This document shows positions 35,607 to 46,180 of a DNA stretch of 64,000 bases, in pieces. The notes beneath the pieces are model-generated. The model searched no databases and had not been told where the DNA came from. It was given only the letters and a program-made list of their open reading frames with translations. Every line of letters begins with the position of its first letter. The first letter of the stretch is position 1. Source of the DNA: Gossypium raimondii (lineage: Eukaryota; Streptophyta; Magnoliopsida; Malvales; Malvaceae); contig NC_068569.1 of the NCBI RefSeq assembly GCF_025698545.1, forward strand, positions 9,858,001 to 9,922,000. The letters are read 5' to 3'. Position numbers and translations under genes: made by a program.

Positions 35607-37187
35607 TTATAGAATTTTGAAATAGACTTATACACAGATAAGTTCTTGGTGTGAAGTAACTTAATGAAAATTATGCAAATGAAATAAAATGGACTTAGAT
35701 CCATATAAGATCCAGAGATCAATAGCTTATTTGACTAACATAAATAGAGCCACGAGGTAGAAGATGAGTTCATCTTCATTCAACAAATAGAAAGTTTTAC
35801 ACAACTCAAAAAAACACATGAGAAATGTAGTGCCAACATCCCAAAAGAATAAGAGAAATTACATCAGTAAGGCAATGTGCCGAATTCAAATTGGAGTGGC
35901 ACTTGGTATGATCTCTTCCAAAGATATTTTTACTCTATTATTATTCTTAATCCTGTTTTCTCCCTATCAAAATATTAATTTAAGTATAGACAACATCTCA
36001 AAACACGAATTTCAAGATCTCTAAACTTGGCAATATTTTAAAGATTTATCGACTCCATTTTCTAATCCAAACAAAAATAACATAAAAAAATGCCATCATT
36101 TTAGTCGTTACATTATTTTTAAAAAAAAACCTCTTGTCGTCTACGTAAACAAAAAAAACTTAGAATTGAAAGGTGGCAATAAAAAATCCAAGTATATTCA
36201 AAACATAGGATTCCCTTTATTGACCTATTGTATCTCAAAAAGTTTACACGCACTGGATTTAAAAAAGAAAAGAAAAAGGCAACATGTACTCTTCCAACTA
36301 GACATACTCGGGCTAATCATATTAGCATGTCAAAATCAGGATATTGTATTTTTGTAAATTTAAACTGGCATGGTACGAGTACGACCCAAATTATCATTTA
36401 ACGGTAACATTTATTTTTTAATTTAATTATGAAATTAATATACAAATTTTCATTGAATCATTAGATGCCAGGCTTGGTTAAGAGAATTGAAAGAACAAAA
36501 AAAGAAAAGAAAAGAGTTGTGGCCTAGCTTGGCCCACAAACAGATTTACTTCTAACACTATATTATTAAAAAAATAAAAAAGAACAGAGCTCAACCCAAC
36601 CCAACCCACTCCAAACCTTGTCTTTGTTTATGTTGGCCTCATTTTATATGTTTTATTGAAGTTTCGGCCCAAATCTGTTGCTTACAGTTACCCCTTTCAA
36701 TATTAAATTATCCCATGAAAAACATATACATTGTGAGAAAGGAATAGGATCTGTTTCTTATTGATTCACGCCAATACCTTTTCTTTTTCTTTGGGTGATG
36801 CGTGTAAAGCTCAGAGCTTTTGGTGCTAGCAGACAGAAAAGGTTAGATTAATGAATATTAAAATCACAAGGTGCCATTTTTGCACAGTGATCTGATGAAA
36901 TGCAACCAGTAGACCACATAAAATATGGTAGAAAATTCGACCAACATATCTGATTTCTGCAACAATCTTTAACAAAGAGGCACTTCTTATGTCTAATTTC
37001 CTCTCTAGTTTCTCTTCTTATATCCTTTCTTAATTGACACAAATAGTGCACAACAATATCCAGATCATTTTCACAACTTAATCCCCAAGAATGGAAAAAA
37101 AAAAAAAAAAACTTGTAATTGAAAAGGAGACCCCCCAAAAAATACACACAATAAGAATGCATTTAGAAAATATTAATTTAGCAGCTT
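35607..37187. other. Spacer between the copia relic and the racemase-like gene
   Basis: AT-rich, with no supported gene. The part nearest 37187, perhaps to about 36840, is probably the 3'UTR of the racemase-like gene. A short CCCAA repeat lies near 36596-36610. Confidence 0.55.
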
Positions 37188-38943
37188 TTATGTACCTTCC
37201 TCCGCAGCTTGCTGTGCCCACTTTATAGTTGACCTGGCCAATGCGTCCATAGGGTCAATACATTTTTTAAGAAGTGGATCATCCCGAGGCAAAACATCAC
37301 GCATATCATCAGATGCAATGATAACTGTGTTAACCGCCCTAACCAGAAGAACCTGGAGAGCAATTCTCAGTAGATTCCGTGCTCCTTCCATGTCTTTTCT
37401 GTTTAAAGCATCAATAGCAGGGATTACTGCGTGTTCCATGGTTGCTTTATCTGGCATCACAACCTCAAACCCCTACATGCACATATTGAAGTAACTATTA
37501 AGTTGTCTCAATAGTCAAATCGGTACCACGAACTGCCTAAACTAGTATTATATGGGACATGAACATGCCGAATCGAAATAACATTACAATGAGGTCATAA
37601 ACATAGAGATCAGTAATATTGGTACCATTAAATTTGGTGAACTTTGTCTGCATTTCTTCCAACTTGCGTAGAGTAACAAAATGAACAACTAAGAACATGA
37701 ATTTACAGCCAAATTAACAACATTGAATATCTCCACGGCAGTTGAAGACAGCAAGTTAGGTTTAAAAAACAGACTTTTGGAACTTTCCGAAAGATGAGTT
37801 ACACTCGAATATAATGCGTGGCATCACCTACCGAACCAAACATATAATCTAAACAAGTTGAGATCCCAGAGGTAATATAGAAGCCATGAAACATTCCTTC
37901 ACCTCCGAAATCTTTTGGCAAATGGTAGGCAGGCAACTCACCTCTGTCATGAACATAAAAAATAGATGAAGCTAGTCTTTAGTTTAAACCTTTCAGGTGT
38001 TCCAATCTTATCTGCTTTTCTTCAAAATTGTGAAAGTTTCAGTTAGAACCTTCAAAAGCATTCAAACCAGATACGGTCAACCATGAATGATCTTCTTACC
38101 TAGTTAAAATATTTTTTCTTTTTCTTTCTTTCAAATAATTATTATCTGTTTAATAGTTTATTACTTACATGAATTTTTGCAAACTACATATTTTTCCTAA
38201 AGGGATGCATTGAGCTTATTTCACAGGGCAAAAACAATTACCTCAATTTGCAGTTTCTCTTGGTAAAACCCTGCTTTTAGAGTTGCATCAGTGGCGAGAA
38301 CCCCGATACGCAAAGGGCTCCCGGTTTCCAGTGGCTTCAACCCAGCTTCCTTAAGCTCCCTAGCAACACACTCAGCCATGTGAAGTGAATGAACAGAACA
38401 CCCCTTAAACACTTCATCATGCCATGAGTGAGAAATATGGCAAGGCATTACAATGCAGTGAGCTCCTGATTTCTCAAGGAAAACCCTTTTACTCCGTAGA
38501 TTTTCGACAATGCGGGTATGATCGGATTGTGAAGGTTCATTTCTACTGCAGAGGGAAGACAAACTCCTCTCCAGTGATGAAAGCTCCCTATTCAAAACTG
38601 GATCAGAGCAAACAACAAAAGGCATACATTTCACTTCGTTCTCTTTGCTCAAATGTACTAATTTTCTCAAGAAATTTAGAGTAGAATCAACAGATAACCC
38701 CCCAAGTATTCCCACAGTATTAGGAGCACTGAGCAAGGGCCCATCATAGCTGCTTAAAGAAGCTATTAATGAATTACAAGTTTTCCTAGATTCAGGAAAT
38801 TTCCCACTTTCATCAGTGTGTAAGATCACTGAAGATGGGGGCATAGCACGAACTGGATTCAACCTTTTATAACAAAGAGTTCTCTGCCTAACTAATAAGT
38901 AAGATGGGCAATTCAGCGACATTTGCAAGCTTCTATCCAACAT
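37188..38943 (-). CDS. Asp/Glu racemase-family protein, 2 coding exons
   Basis: Exons 38943-38242 and 37472-37188 (minus strand, phase 0) give 328 residues. The first 60-75 residues are Ser/Arg-rich with few acids and may be a plastid or mitochondrial transit peptide (inference). The family core starts with NTVGILGGLSVDSTLNFLRK at 76-95 and contains CIVMPCHISHSWHD, with the first catalytic Cys at 168. The second half-site, normally (G/A)CTE, reads VIIASDDMRD, so Ser288 stands where a two-base racemase has its second Cys. LKKCIDPMDALARSTIKW closes the domain. Members interconvert L- and D-aspartate or glutamate; the missing Cys makes classical racemisation doubtful. A 5'UTR intron ends directly at the ATG (GTTCAG|ATG). 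Closest remembered relative: At1g15410. Confidence 0.92.
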
Positions 38944-39461
38944 CTGAACACATAAAGTATCAGATAGAACTCGACATATAAGTATATGATTCTAAATTCC
39001 ACAGGCAATGTATATCAGCATCTGCCAACTCAAACCCACATCTGAAATCGAATTAATTTTAGCTAGAGTTCACCTGAGAAAACCATACATAGAAACCATC
39101 TCAACTTCTAATTTTCACAAAAACAAAAAATAATAATCAAAAGACATTTCTCTCAATATCTCTATCTTCTAAAACCAAAACCCAGTTACAGAAGTAACCA
39201 AAAGTCCAAACTTGATCAAATTTTCAGCCTTGAATAAAACCAAAAACTTCATCACGAACAGCTACAAACAAAAAAAGACAAAGCTGCTCTAACAAACCAA
39301 CTCAATTAGGATTCGCCTTCCCAGAGAGAAAAACGAAAAACCCAATTCCAAACTCTGGGAGGTTTCACTTTCTATGCTTCCAGAGTTGAAAAAAGCGACA
39401 AAGGCAAAGTGAATACAAAAAAGGAAAAGTTTGAAATTCAGAGGATTGTATTGATATGTAC
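38944..39461 (-). other. 5'UTR intron of the racemase-like gene
   Basis: Donor AACCACTG|GTACATATC near 39461; acceptor TTATGTGTTCAG immediately before the start codon at 38943. Confidence 0.65.
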
Positions 39462-40904
39462 CAGTGGTTTAGAAATGAAGCAGCAGTTTACGGGAAGCGG
39501 GGAAAGAATCTTTGTGGTTTGGAGTATAAGAATCACTCACACACACATTTTTCTCACTATAGTATACTTGTTAAAATTTTAAAGTTGAAGAAGAGAAGAT
39601 AGCGAAGAAATGAGGAACAGAAGGGAGGAGTTAAGTCTCTGCCTGTCATCTTGTGTTTGTAGAATGTGCAGGTTGGGTGAGTGGGAAGTGGTGGGGAGCG
39701 GGGACCCGCTTTATGGTCCTATTTTTATGGTGCTTCTCGCTTTTTACTTTAGTTTCCATTTTCTTTTTCTTTTTTTTCTCATGGAAGTTTCCATTTATTT
39801 ATTTATTTAAATTTGATTTAAAATTATATTTCAACCACTTAATTTTTTAAAATTACATAATCAAATTGTTATATTTTCATGATTCGGCTCTAACGTTGCA
39901 CTTTCATTCAATGAATAAATAACTAATTTAATCCCTAAACTATAGTTAAAAATCATTTTAATATTTTAAAATTTTCTTAACAATAATTATAAAATAATTT
40001 AAAACTCTTACCAATAAATAAAAAACTCATATAAAATTAAATTTCAAAAGGAAAAGAAAAATTTTGCAGCTAATTTTTCACATCTAATCTCATAAAATTT
40101 AATCTTTAAACTTTGGTAAAAAAATATTAAATATCCAATCACTTAAATAACATTGATCCTACTCGTTATTTCATTTGCTTTGTTGTTTTACACTCTCTTC
40201 ATTTTCATATTTCTTTACTCTTTTTTCTCTTTTTCATGTAAATAACATTGACTCCGCTTTCCTCATATCATTAAAAATAATATATATTTTATTTATAGTT
40301 AAAAGTAAAATCTTGATTTGAAACTTGAGAGAAGAAATGGTGGGTTTGAATAAACGAAGAAGAGCAATCGGAGTTACATAAAAGAAATGATTAGTTTAGA
40401 AAAGAAGTAGGGTACTTTGTGTTATAAATTAAAAGAGAAAATCTTACATTTCAAAAATTAAAATTCATAATTATCATAATTATCAAAAAATTTATAAGCC
40501 TAGATTTTGTTTATAAAAACTTGAGTAGCAATAATTTGTCTAGTAGTGGAAATTTGAATCTTGCATTAAGAGTATTTTATTAGGGTTTTGAAAAAATATT
40601 AATAAATAAATAAAATTTACAAAGCAATTTTTGAGTAAAATAACGTGAAGTTAATGTGAATGAAGAGGTTCATGAACGGTTTTGAAATTTTTATATTTTT
40701 TATATAACAAAGATTTGCAAGAAATGTGTTTTTTTAAGAATGTTTTAGATTTAGACCTATTTAAATATTTTTATACTTTTTAAATAATTAATTATAGATT
40801 TTAAAAATATCAAAATGATTTTTTAACTATAACTCAAGGATCAAATTAATTATTAACTCTTTGAATTAATGTGCAACATTATTTTAAGTGATTTTTTTTT
40901 CACT

Positions 40905-41290
40905 TCAAATGCATCTAAGTTAGTCTAACTCTTAAAATATGAAAATTGTCTCGAAAATTCTCTGAGGCGCAGAAAAATGTAACGAAATCAACTCAAAACG
41001 AAAAAATCAACAAGACAGTTGAAAAGTCACAGGAAAACAATACACACAAAATATTTGAGTAAATACTCTTAATATATTTTTAACTCAAGAATAATTAAAT
41101 ACAATGGAATAGTTACAAATGTGGGGAAAGCCTTTATTTATAGTTGAACTTCATCGTAATCAACGGTGCAGATTGAGTTACATCAAAGGTCGAGATTAGA
41201 TCATATCTATAATGGAGAGTCTTAAGGGATTTAAATTCTATATAATTTTATCCCTTTTAGGATTTACACTATTTACCTTAGTAACTCTAG
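40905..41290. repeat. Dispersed repeat, copy A (possible solo LTR)
   Basis: Matches about 60070-60380 in order: TTCAAAT(G/A)C(A/G)TCTAAGT, AGTCTAACTC, ACTCAAGAAT, CTATTTAT, TCAACGGT and TACATCAA(A/T)GGTC. The arrangement, with a TATTTATAG block, suggests remains of a retrotransposon end in reverse orientation, but no paired repeat or coding region was found. Confidence 0.5.
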
Positions 41291-42890
41291 TTTTATTGGA
41301 GTGTTTCACTGGACCATCAAAACTTCAAGTAGATATGCTTAATCATGGGTTCACGAATCGAGTTAGTTAATGTAGATCAAATAAACCTTATTTAATAAGT
41401 TGACTTCTATGAAACATTATGTGTACAAAAATCCCAAATTCTAATTCGCGACTCGTAATATAAGAATCTGATATAATGCAAATATTAGACTGTGAAATCA
41501 TTGAATAATTAGGGAATGAAGCTAAATTTAAACGAACATCTATAGTGTTTATATAAAAAATATATATACAGGAGCACCGCAATTTTCTTTTATTTTTATT
41601 TTTAAAAATCCTTGTTGGAGCTAAGGGAAGGAAGAGGACAAATTGTGGGATATTATAAAAAAACTTCCTACCTTTCTTAGACGAATCTCTGCATCTTTAA
41701 AATAATCAAGCTTCCTTTGTCCATTAATAAATATTTAATTTCTCTTTATTTATTTGTTTCATCATCATTTTTTAAACAAATCAAATAAACACAGACTAAT
41801 AATATAATATTTAACGTTGATTATATTACAAAATTTGCTATTTTTAATATTTTATAAATATGATTTTATTTTATTGCATTGTTTGGATAAACAAATTTAC
41901 TTGATAATACAATTTATCATACTTATAAATAAGAATTTTAAATTCATTAAAATATTTGATTAAATAAATTTATGTTAGGTTTTAAAAATACCAAGCGGAA
42001 TGAATTGAGATTTTGAAAAGAATTTACAAATTTTTCTAAATTAACGGGAAGAGAGAAAAAAACTTAAACACTTTGATTCATAATGATTCAACCCCAATTA
42101 TCTACATGCACTACTATGGTATACATCAACTAAGGATTCCTTGGTTCATTATAAGAACTGTTGTATTTGAAGGAGAATGTATAAATATTCACTATCTCTA
42201 TCTTTTCAAAGGCTTAAAAAGAACTTTCTCTGACTTAACTAAATTCTTTTAGCTTTTACAAACACTCAACGAGAAATCTCTTAATCTCCTTTAAGGTATT
42301 CCACCCAAAAAACTAAATACGCTCTTTAATGCAAAAATAAAAAGAGCAAATAAATATTCAATCTCCGATATGTGTGTTTGTAATTTAAAGCTCTAAATAA
42401 TGAGAATGACAATAAGTTTCTAAAGATATGAAGAGGAAATTAATGTGAATTCTCTTATTTTATTTATATAAAAAATGGATTTGTGAAGGTGGGAAATAAA
42501 ACCAATAAAAACGAGGAGAAAAAATATCATTATTGATCACTCTTTCATTTCGTCATTTGTAATAAATAGGTACTAAATACATCAACAATTTTGAAGTTAA
42601 TAAAATTAAAATTTGGATTGTTATGTAGTAAGATCATGTGTGGTAATCAAATTATATAAATACTTAAAATATATGTGTAGCTTTAATAAGCACTAATCTA
42701 TCTCTAGATGCTTTGATTAAATCTTGAGTTTATGATAAAGATGAAATCAACGTCATTGCTTTGACTTTATTGACTACCAAAGCTGTCACTGTGGCGTGTT
42801 TCTTTCATCTTTATCTTCATTGGCCTTTTACTTAAAAGCTTAAATGTGTGAAAAGTTAAATGTTTTCAGAATTAAGTCTTTATCTTTTCA

Positions 42891-43760
42891 GGTATTTCAA
42901 CTTTTAAATTGCATAAAAAAAATTTCAAATTTTTTCAAAAAAAGTAATTAAGGTCCTGCTCTTTTTTACACTCAATCGAGTATTTTAACAGTTGATTAAC
43001 TGTTCTTAATTTTTCAGTTAAATTCATCTTGTATCACAATCACGTGTGACATGTGATAAAAAATTATAAAAATAAAATTGTAAAATTATTAAATTTTAAT
43101 AAAAATATAAAAATACAAAAATAAAAATATATAAAAAGTGTAAAATTTTATAAAAGCCATAAAAATTATAAAATATATAGTAATATAGAAAAGAAATTTA
43201 TAAAATTTTATAAAATCGTAAGAAAATGATGACAAATGTAAAGAAATATAAAATTTGTAAAAAATCATAAAAATTATCATACCAAAAGAAGTATTTTATA
43301 ATTTTTCTATAACTTTTATTGATCTTTATTTTTTTATCTTTTTTCACCACATGTCACGCTGTGTTGCGACATGTGATGGCTTAATTGAAAAAACTGGAGG
43401 TTGTTAACTTTAACGGTCAATGGTTAAAGTCAATGGTTAAAAGACATTTTTTTATATTTTTATGATTTTTATAAAATTTTCTAATTTTCTATATTTTTTA
43501 TGATTTTTATATTTTTCTAATTTTCAATGTTTTTATTAAAATTTTATAATTTTATAATTTTTATTGATTTTAATTTTATAAATTTTTGCTACATATCATC
43601 GTGGTTGTGACACAGGATGATTTTAATTGAAAAATTAGGGACAATTAACTTTAAAGATCAACTGTTAAAGTACCCAATTGAGTATAAAAAAAAGAGGGCT
43701 TAATTGTTTTTGTTTGAAAAATCTTAGGGCTTTTTAATGTATTTTGATAGTTCAAATACT
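42891..43760. mobile_element. Large AT-rich foldback element with nested arm copies
   Basis: The left arm begins at 42891 (GGTATTTCAAC) and the right arm ends near 43760, complementary to GTATTTGAAC. Both arms contain, read inward, CTCAAT(C/T)G(A/G)GTA then TTTAACAGTTGAT, TAATTTTTCA(G/A)TTAAA and CATC(T/C)TGT. Similarity continues through A-rich blocks to give arms of roughly 400 bases. A further partial arm copy lies in the middle (about 43340-43440) and another beyond the right end (about 43742-43910). No reading frame is present. Confidence 0.7.
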
Positions 43761-44381
43761 CAATTAAATGTAAAAAAAAGGCAATGGCTTAATTACTTTT
43801 TGGAAAAATTTGAAAATCTTTTTATATATTTTAAAATTTCAAATACCCAATTGAGTGGAAAAAACAAACAAAAACTTAATTACTTTTATTAAAAAATTTG
43901 ACAACTTTTTACCCTTAAACCTAATTTAAACAATACAAGCATCATTAGTTTTAACTACCCCACACTTTAATATTATTAAATTCTGTACTCAACTTGGATC
44001 AACATACTAGGGATTGGGGATCAACCTAGTCCTAAAAGTCAGACATTTAGCACTAAAAAATCATAAGATGTGTGAATTTATATAAAGGTTACATTATTTG
44101 ACAGCTCAATTTATATTGTAGTTTACCCATTATTTATATGAAAAATCAATCCAACACCAACAGCATTCATTAATAAGTAGCATCTGAGAGGAGATTATTT
44201 TTTTCCCTTTTCAAGTTATTCTCTTTCTCAATGCTCTTGGCCTTTGGGCTCTTCCAAAAACCACCCTTTTATAGGTTTTAACAAATAAAATGACAGAGTC
44301 ACATGATCAAGGTGACGTAGGTCACGCATCTCTATATCATGTGGTCCTATAATTCACCCTCCAATAATTGCCTATACGAAC

Positions 44382-44389
44382 TATATACA
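44382..44389 (+). promoter_or_regulatory. TATA-like box of the F-box gene
   Basis: TATATACA about 50 bases before the ATG, with a CCAAT box at 44361-44365 and TGACGTA (bZIP-type) near 44313. Confidence 0.5.
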
Positions 44390-44435
44390 CCTCTCCGTTG
44401 CACAACCATTTTCACCATTTTTGTTCCCAGTAGAA

Positions 44436-45545
44436 ATGTGGAGCAACCTTCCATTTGACGTTCTAGCTAAGATCTTCTCCTTCCTCTCCCCGGACTCTTT
44501 GGCACGTGCCAGATCCACTTGCCGGCATTGGAACGCGTGTGTCGACACCTACCCCATCGCCACCTCCTTCATTCTACTGTCCCTGCACCACCGAGCTTGG
44601 TTCTTGGCTCTCCCAACTCGAAACCGTGGCCAACACTGCTATGTCCATAATCCGGTCATCGACAACTGGCACCTGCTCTCGTTCGATTTCTTGCCCGACC
44701 CGGTACGACCCGTTGCATCCATCGGCGCTCTTATCCTTGTGAGACCAACAAATTGTACAGTTCTTCAATTAGCTCTATGTAACCCTTTTACTAGGCAATT
44801 TAGGTACCTTCCAATGTCAAATACCAGTAGAACGAATCCGGCGGTTGGCGTTGTAACATTAGACTCAGTCCAACACGGTCCAAACCCGAACTTCAGAGTT
44901 TACGTGGCAGGCGGGATGTCCGAAGCACCACGAGGGGGTGCCAAGTACGAACTCAAGCTGGAAATGTACGACTCGATGGACGACACGTGGCACGTCGTGG
45001 GGTTCGTGCCAACGGAATTTGCAGTGAGACTAACGGTGTGGACACCAAATGAGAGTGTGTACTCAAACGGGGTTCTCTACTGGATGACTTCAGCCAGAGC
45101 TTATAGCGTAATGGGGTACGAGATTGATGGCCACAGGTGGCGAGGATTCGGTGTTCCAATGGCGGACAAGCTTGAATTTGCGGCGCTGTTGTGCCACAAC
45201 GGTGGGTTGACGCTTGTGGGTGGAGCAAGTGAAGGAGAGGCGTGTATATGGGGGCTGAAGGAGGGGGATAGATGGGGGTTAATCCAAAAGGTGCCAATGG
45301 AAATGGGGAGAAAGCTTTTGGGTGGGAAGAGTTGGGGCAGCATTAAATGCGTGGGCAGCGAAGAGGCCATTTATCTGTACAAGGAACTTGGGTCAGGAAT
45401 GGTAGTCTGGAGAGAAATGGAAGAAAAGGCGGGATGGGCATGGTTTTGGATTGAAGGCTGTCATTCCATTGGTGGTAACCAAGTTCCAAATTTGCCCATT
45501 AAGGGTTTTTTTCTTCACCCAAATCTTTTTCCATTTACATTCTGA
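44436..45545 (+). CDS. F-box protein with kelch-like C-terminal domain, single exon
   Basis: 369 residues, intronless. The start is ATG 44436 (MWSNLPFDVLAK); the upstream in-frame codons include no ATG. The F-box occupies about 2-45 (LPFDVLAKIFSFLSPDSLAR, then ARSTCRHWNACV), the part that docks on SKP1/ASK of an SCF ubiquitin ligase. The rest shows kelch-like beta-propeller features: LALCNPFTRQFRYLP, YVAGGMSE, LEMYDSMDDTWHVVG, SNGVLYWMTSARAYSV, LTLVGGASEGEACIWGL. This domain should bind the substrate, which cannot be told from sequence. The gene is much more GC-rich than its surroundings. No transmembrane or targeting signal is seen. Confidence 0.93.
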   Translation: MWSNLPFDVLAKIFSFLSPDSLARARSTCRHWNACVDTYPIATSFILLSLHHRAWFLALPTRNRGQHCYVHNPVIDNWHLLSFDFLPDPVRPVASIGALILVRPTNCTVLQLALCNPFTRQFRYLPMSNTSRTNPAVGVVTLDSVQHGPNPNFRVYVAGGMSEAPRGGAKYELKLEMYDSMDDTWHVVGFVPTEFAVRLTVWTPNESVYSNGVLYWMTSARAYSVMGYEIDGHRWRGFGVPMADKLEFAALLCHNGGLTLVGGASEGEACIWGLKEGDRWGLIQKVPMEMGRKLLGGKSWGSIKCVGSEEAIYLYKELGSGMVVWREMEEKAGWAWFWIEGCHSIGGNQVPNLPIKGFFLHPNLFPFTF

Positions 45546-46180
45546 TTTTTTTTATTGCAGACCGTACTTCGCAACTTGTAAAAAATGTGAGTCATAAAGT
45601 ACATTTGATTTGATGTTTATGGATGAGATGAAGTTCTTGTTTTCGGGTCATTTTCTTGAAGTGGTGAAATTGAGCAACCGTCTTTTATTTCTTGCTAATA
45701 AACAGCAAATATATATATTAAAAAATTGGGTTAAAAAAGGCATGAGAAAGAATATAGAAAGTGACAATAGATACCTACATCTCATTAATGCAAAAAACTG
45801 GTTACCAGTCCCTAAAAATATAGAAAAAGGTCCCGTTTGATTATAAAAATGTCCTCAACAGTCACTTGGGAGTAGAAATTCGTGTTTCTCTTCACACTCA
45901 TGCTATTTTTGAAAACCTAAATTAACAAAAGAATTTAAAGATGTTAATATCCTTTACCATTTCTTTTAGATGTAAATATTTGGTTAAATGTATATATAAA
46001 ACGCTATCAAAGAAAAAAAAATCAAATTTAATTTCTATCATTGTCAAAGTAACATTTATTACATTTGTCCTGCTCAGACCTAAAATGCACTCAAGAGTGA
46101 ATGAATAAACAGGTTCGGTATTAAGCTAACCGTATTGGCCGCTGAATATATGAAACATCATATAAACAACTGTTTCAGGC
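45546..46180. other. Convergent 3' region between F-box gene and PSF1
   Basis: Holds the 3'UTRs of the two converging genes; nothing else recognised. Confidence 0.6.

Larger units (their letters stand above)
39560..44381. other. Long AT-rich intergenic region with repeats
   Basis: No coding gene is seen. It contains a dispersed repeat at about 40905-41290 and a large foldback region at 42891-43760. The remainder is low-complexity AT-rich DNA. The final 150 bases are the F-box gene promoter. Confidence 0.55.

Noticed and set aside
36848-37162. 104-residue minus-strand frame downstream of the racemase-like gene as an extra exon
   Set aside because: GAGGAAG|GTACAT at the end of the gene looks like a donor, but no acceptor with conserved coding was found and the in-frame stop right there gives a sensible C-terminus.
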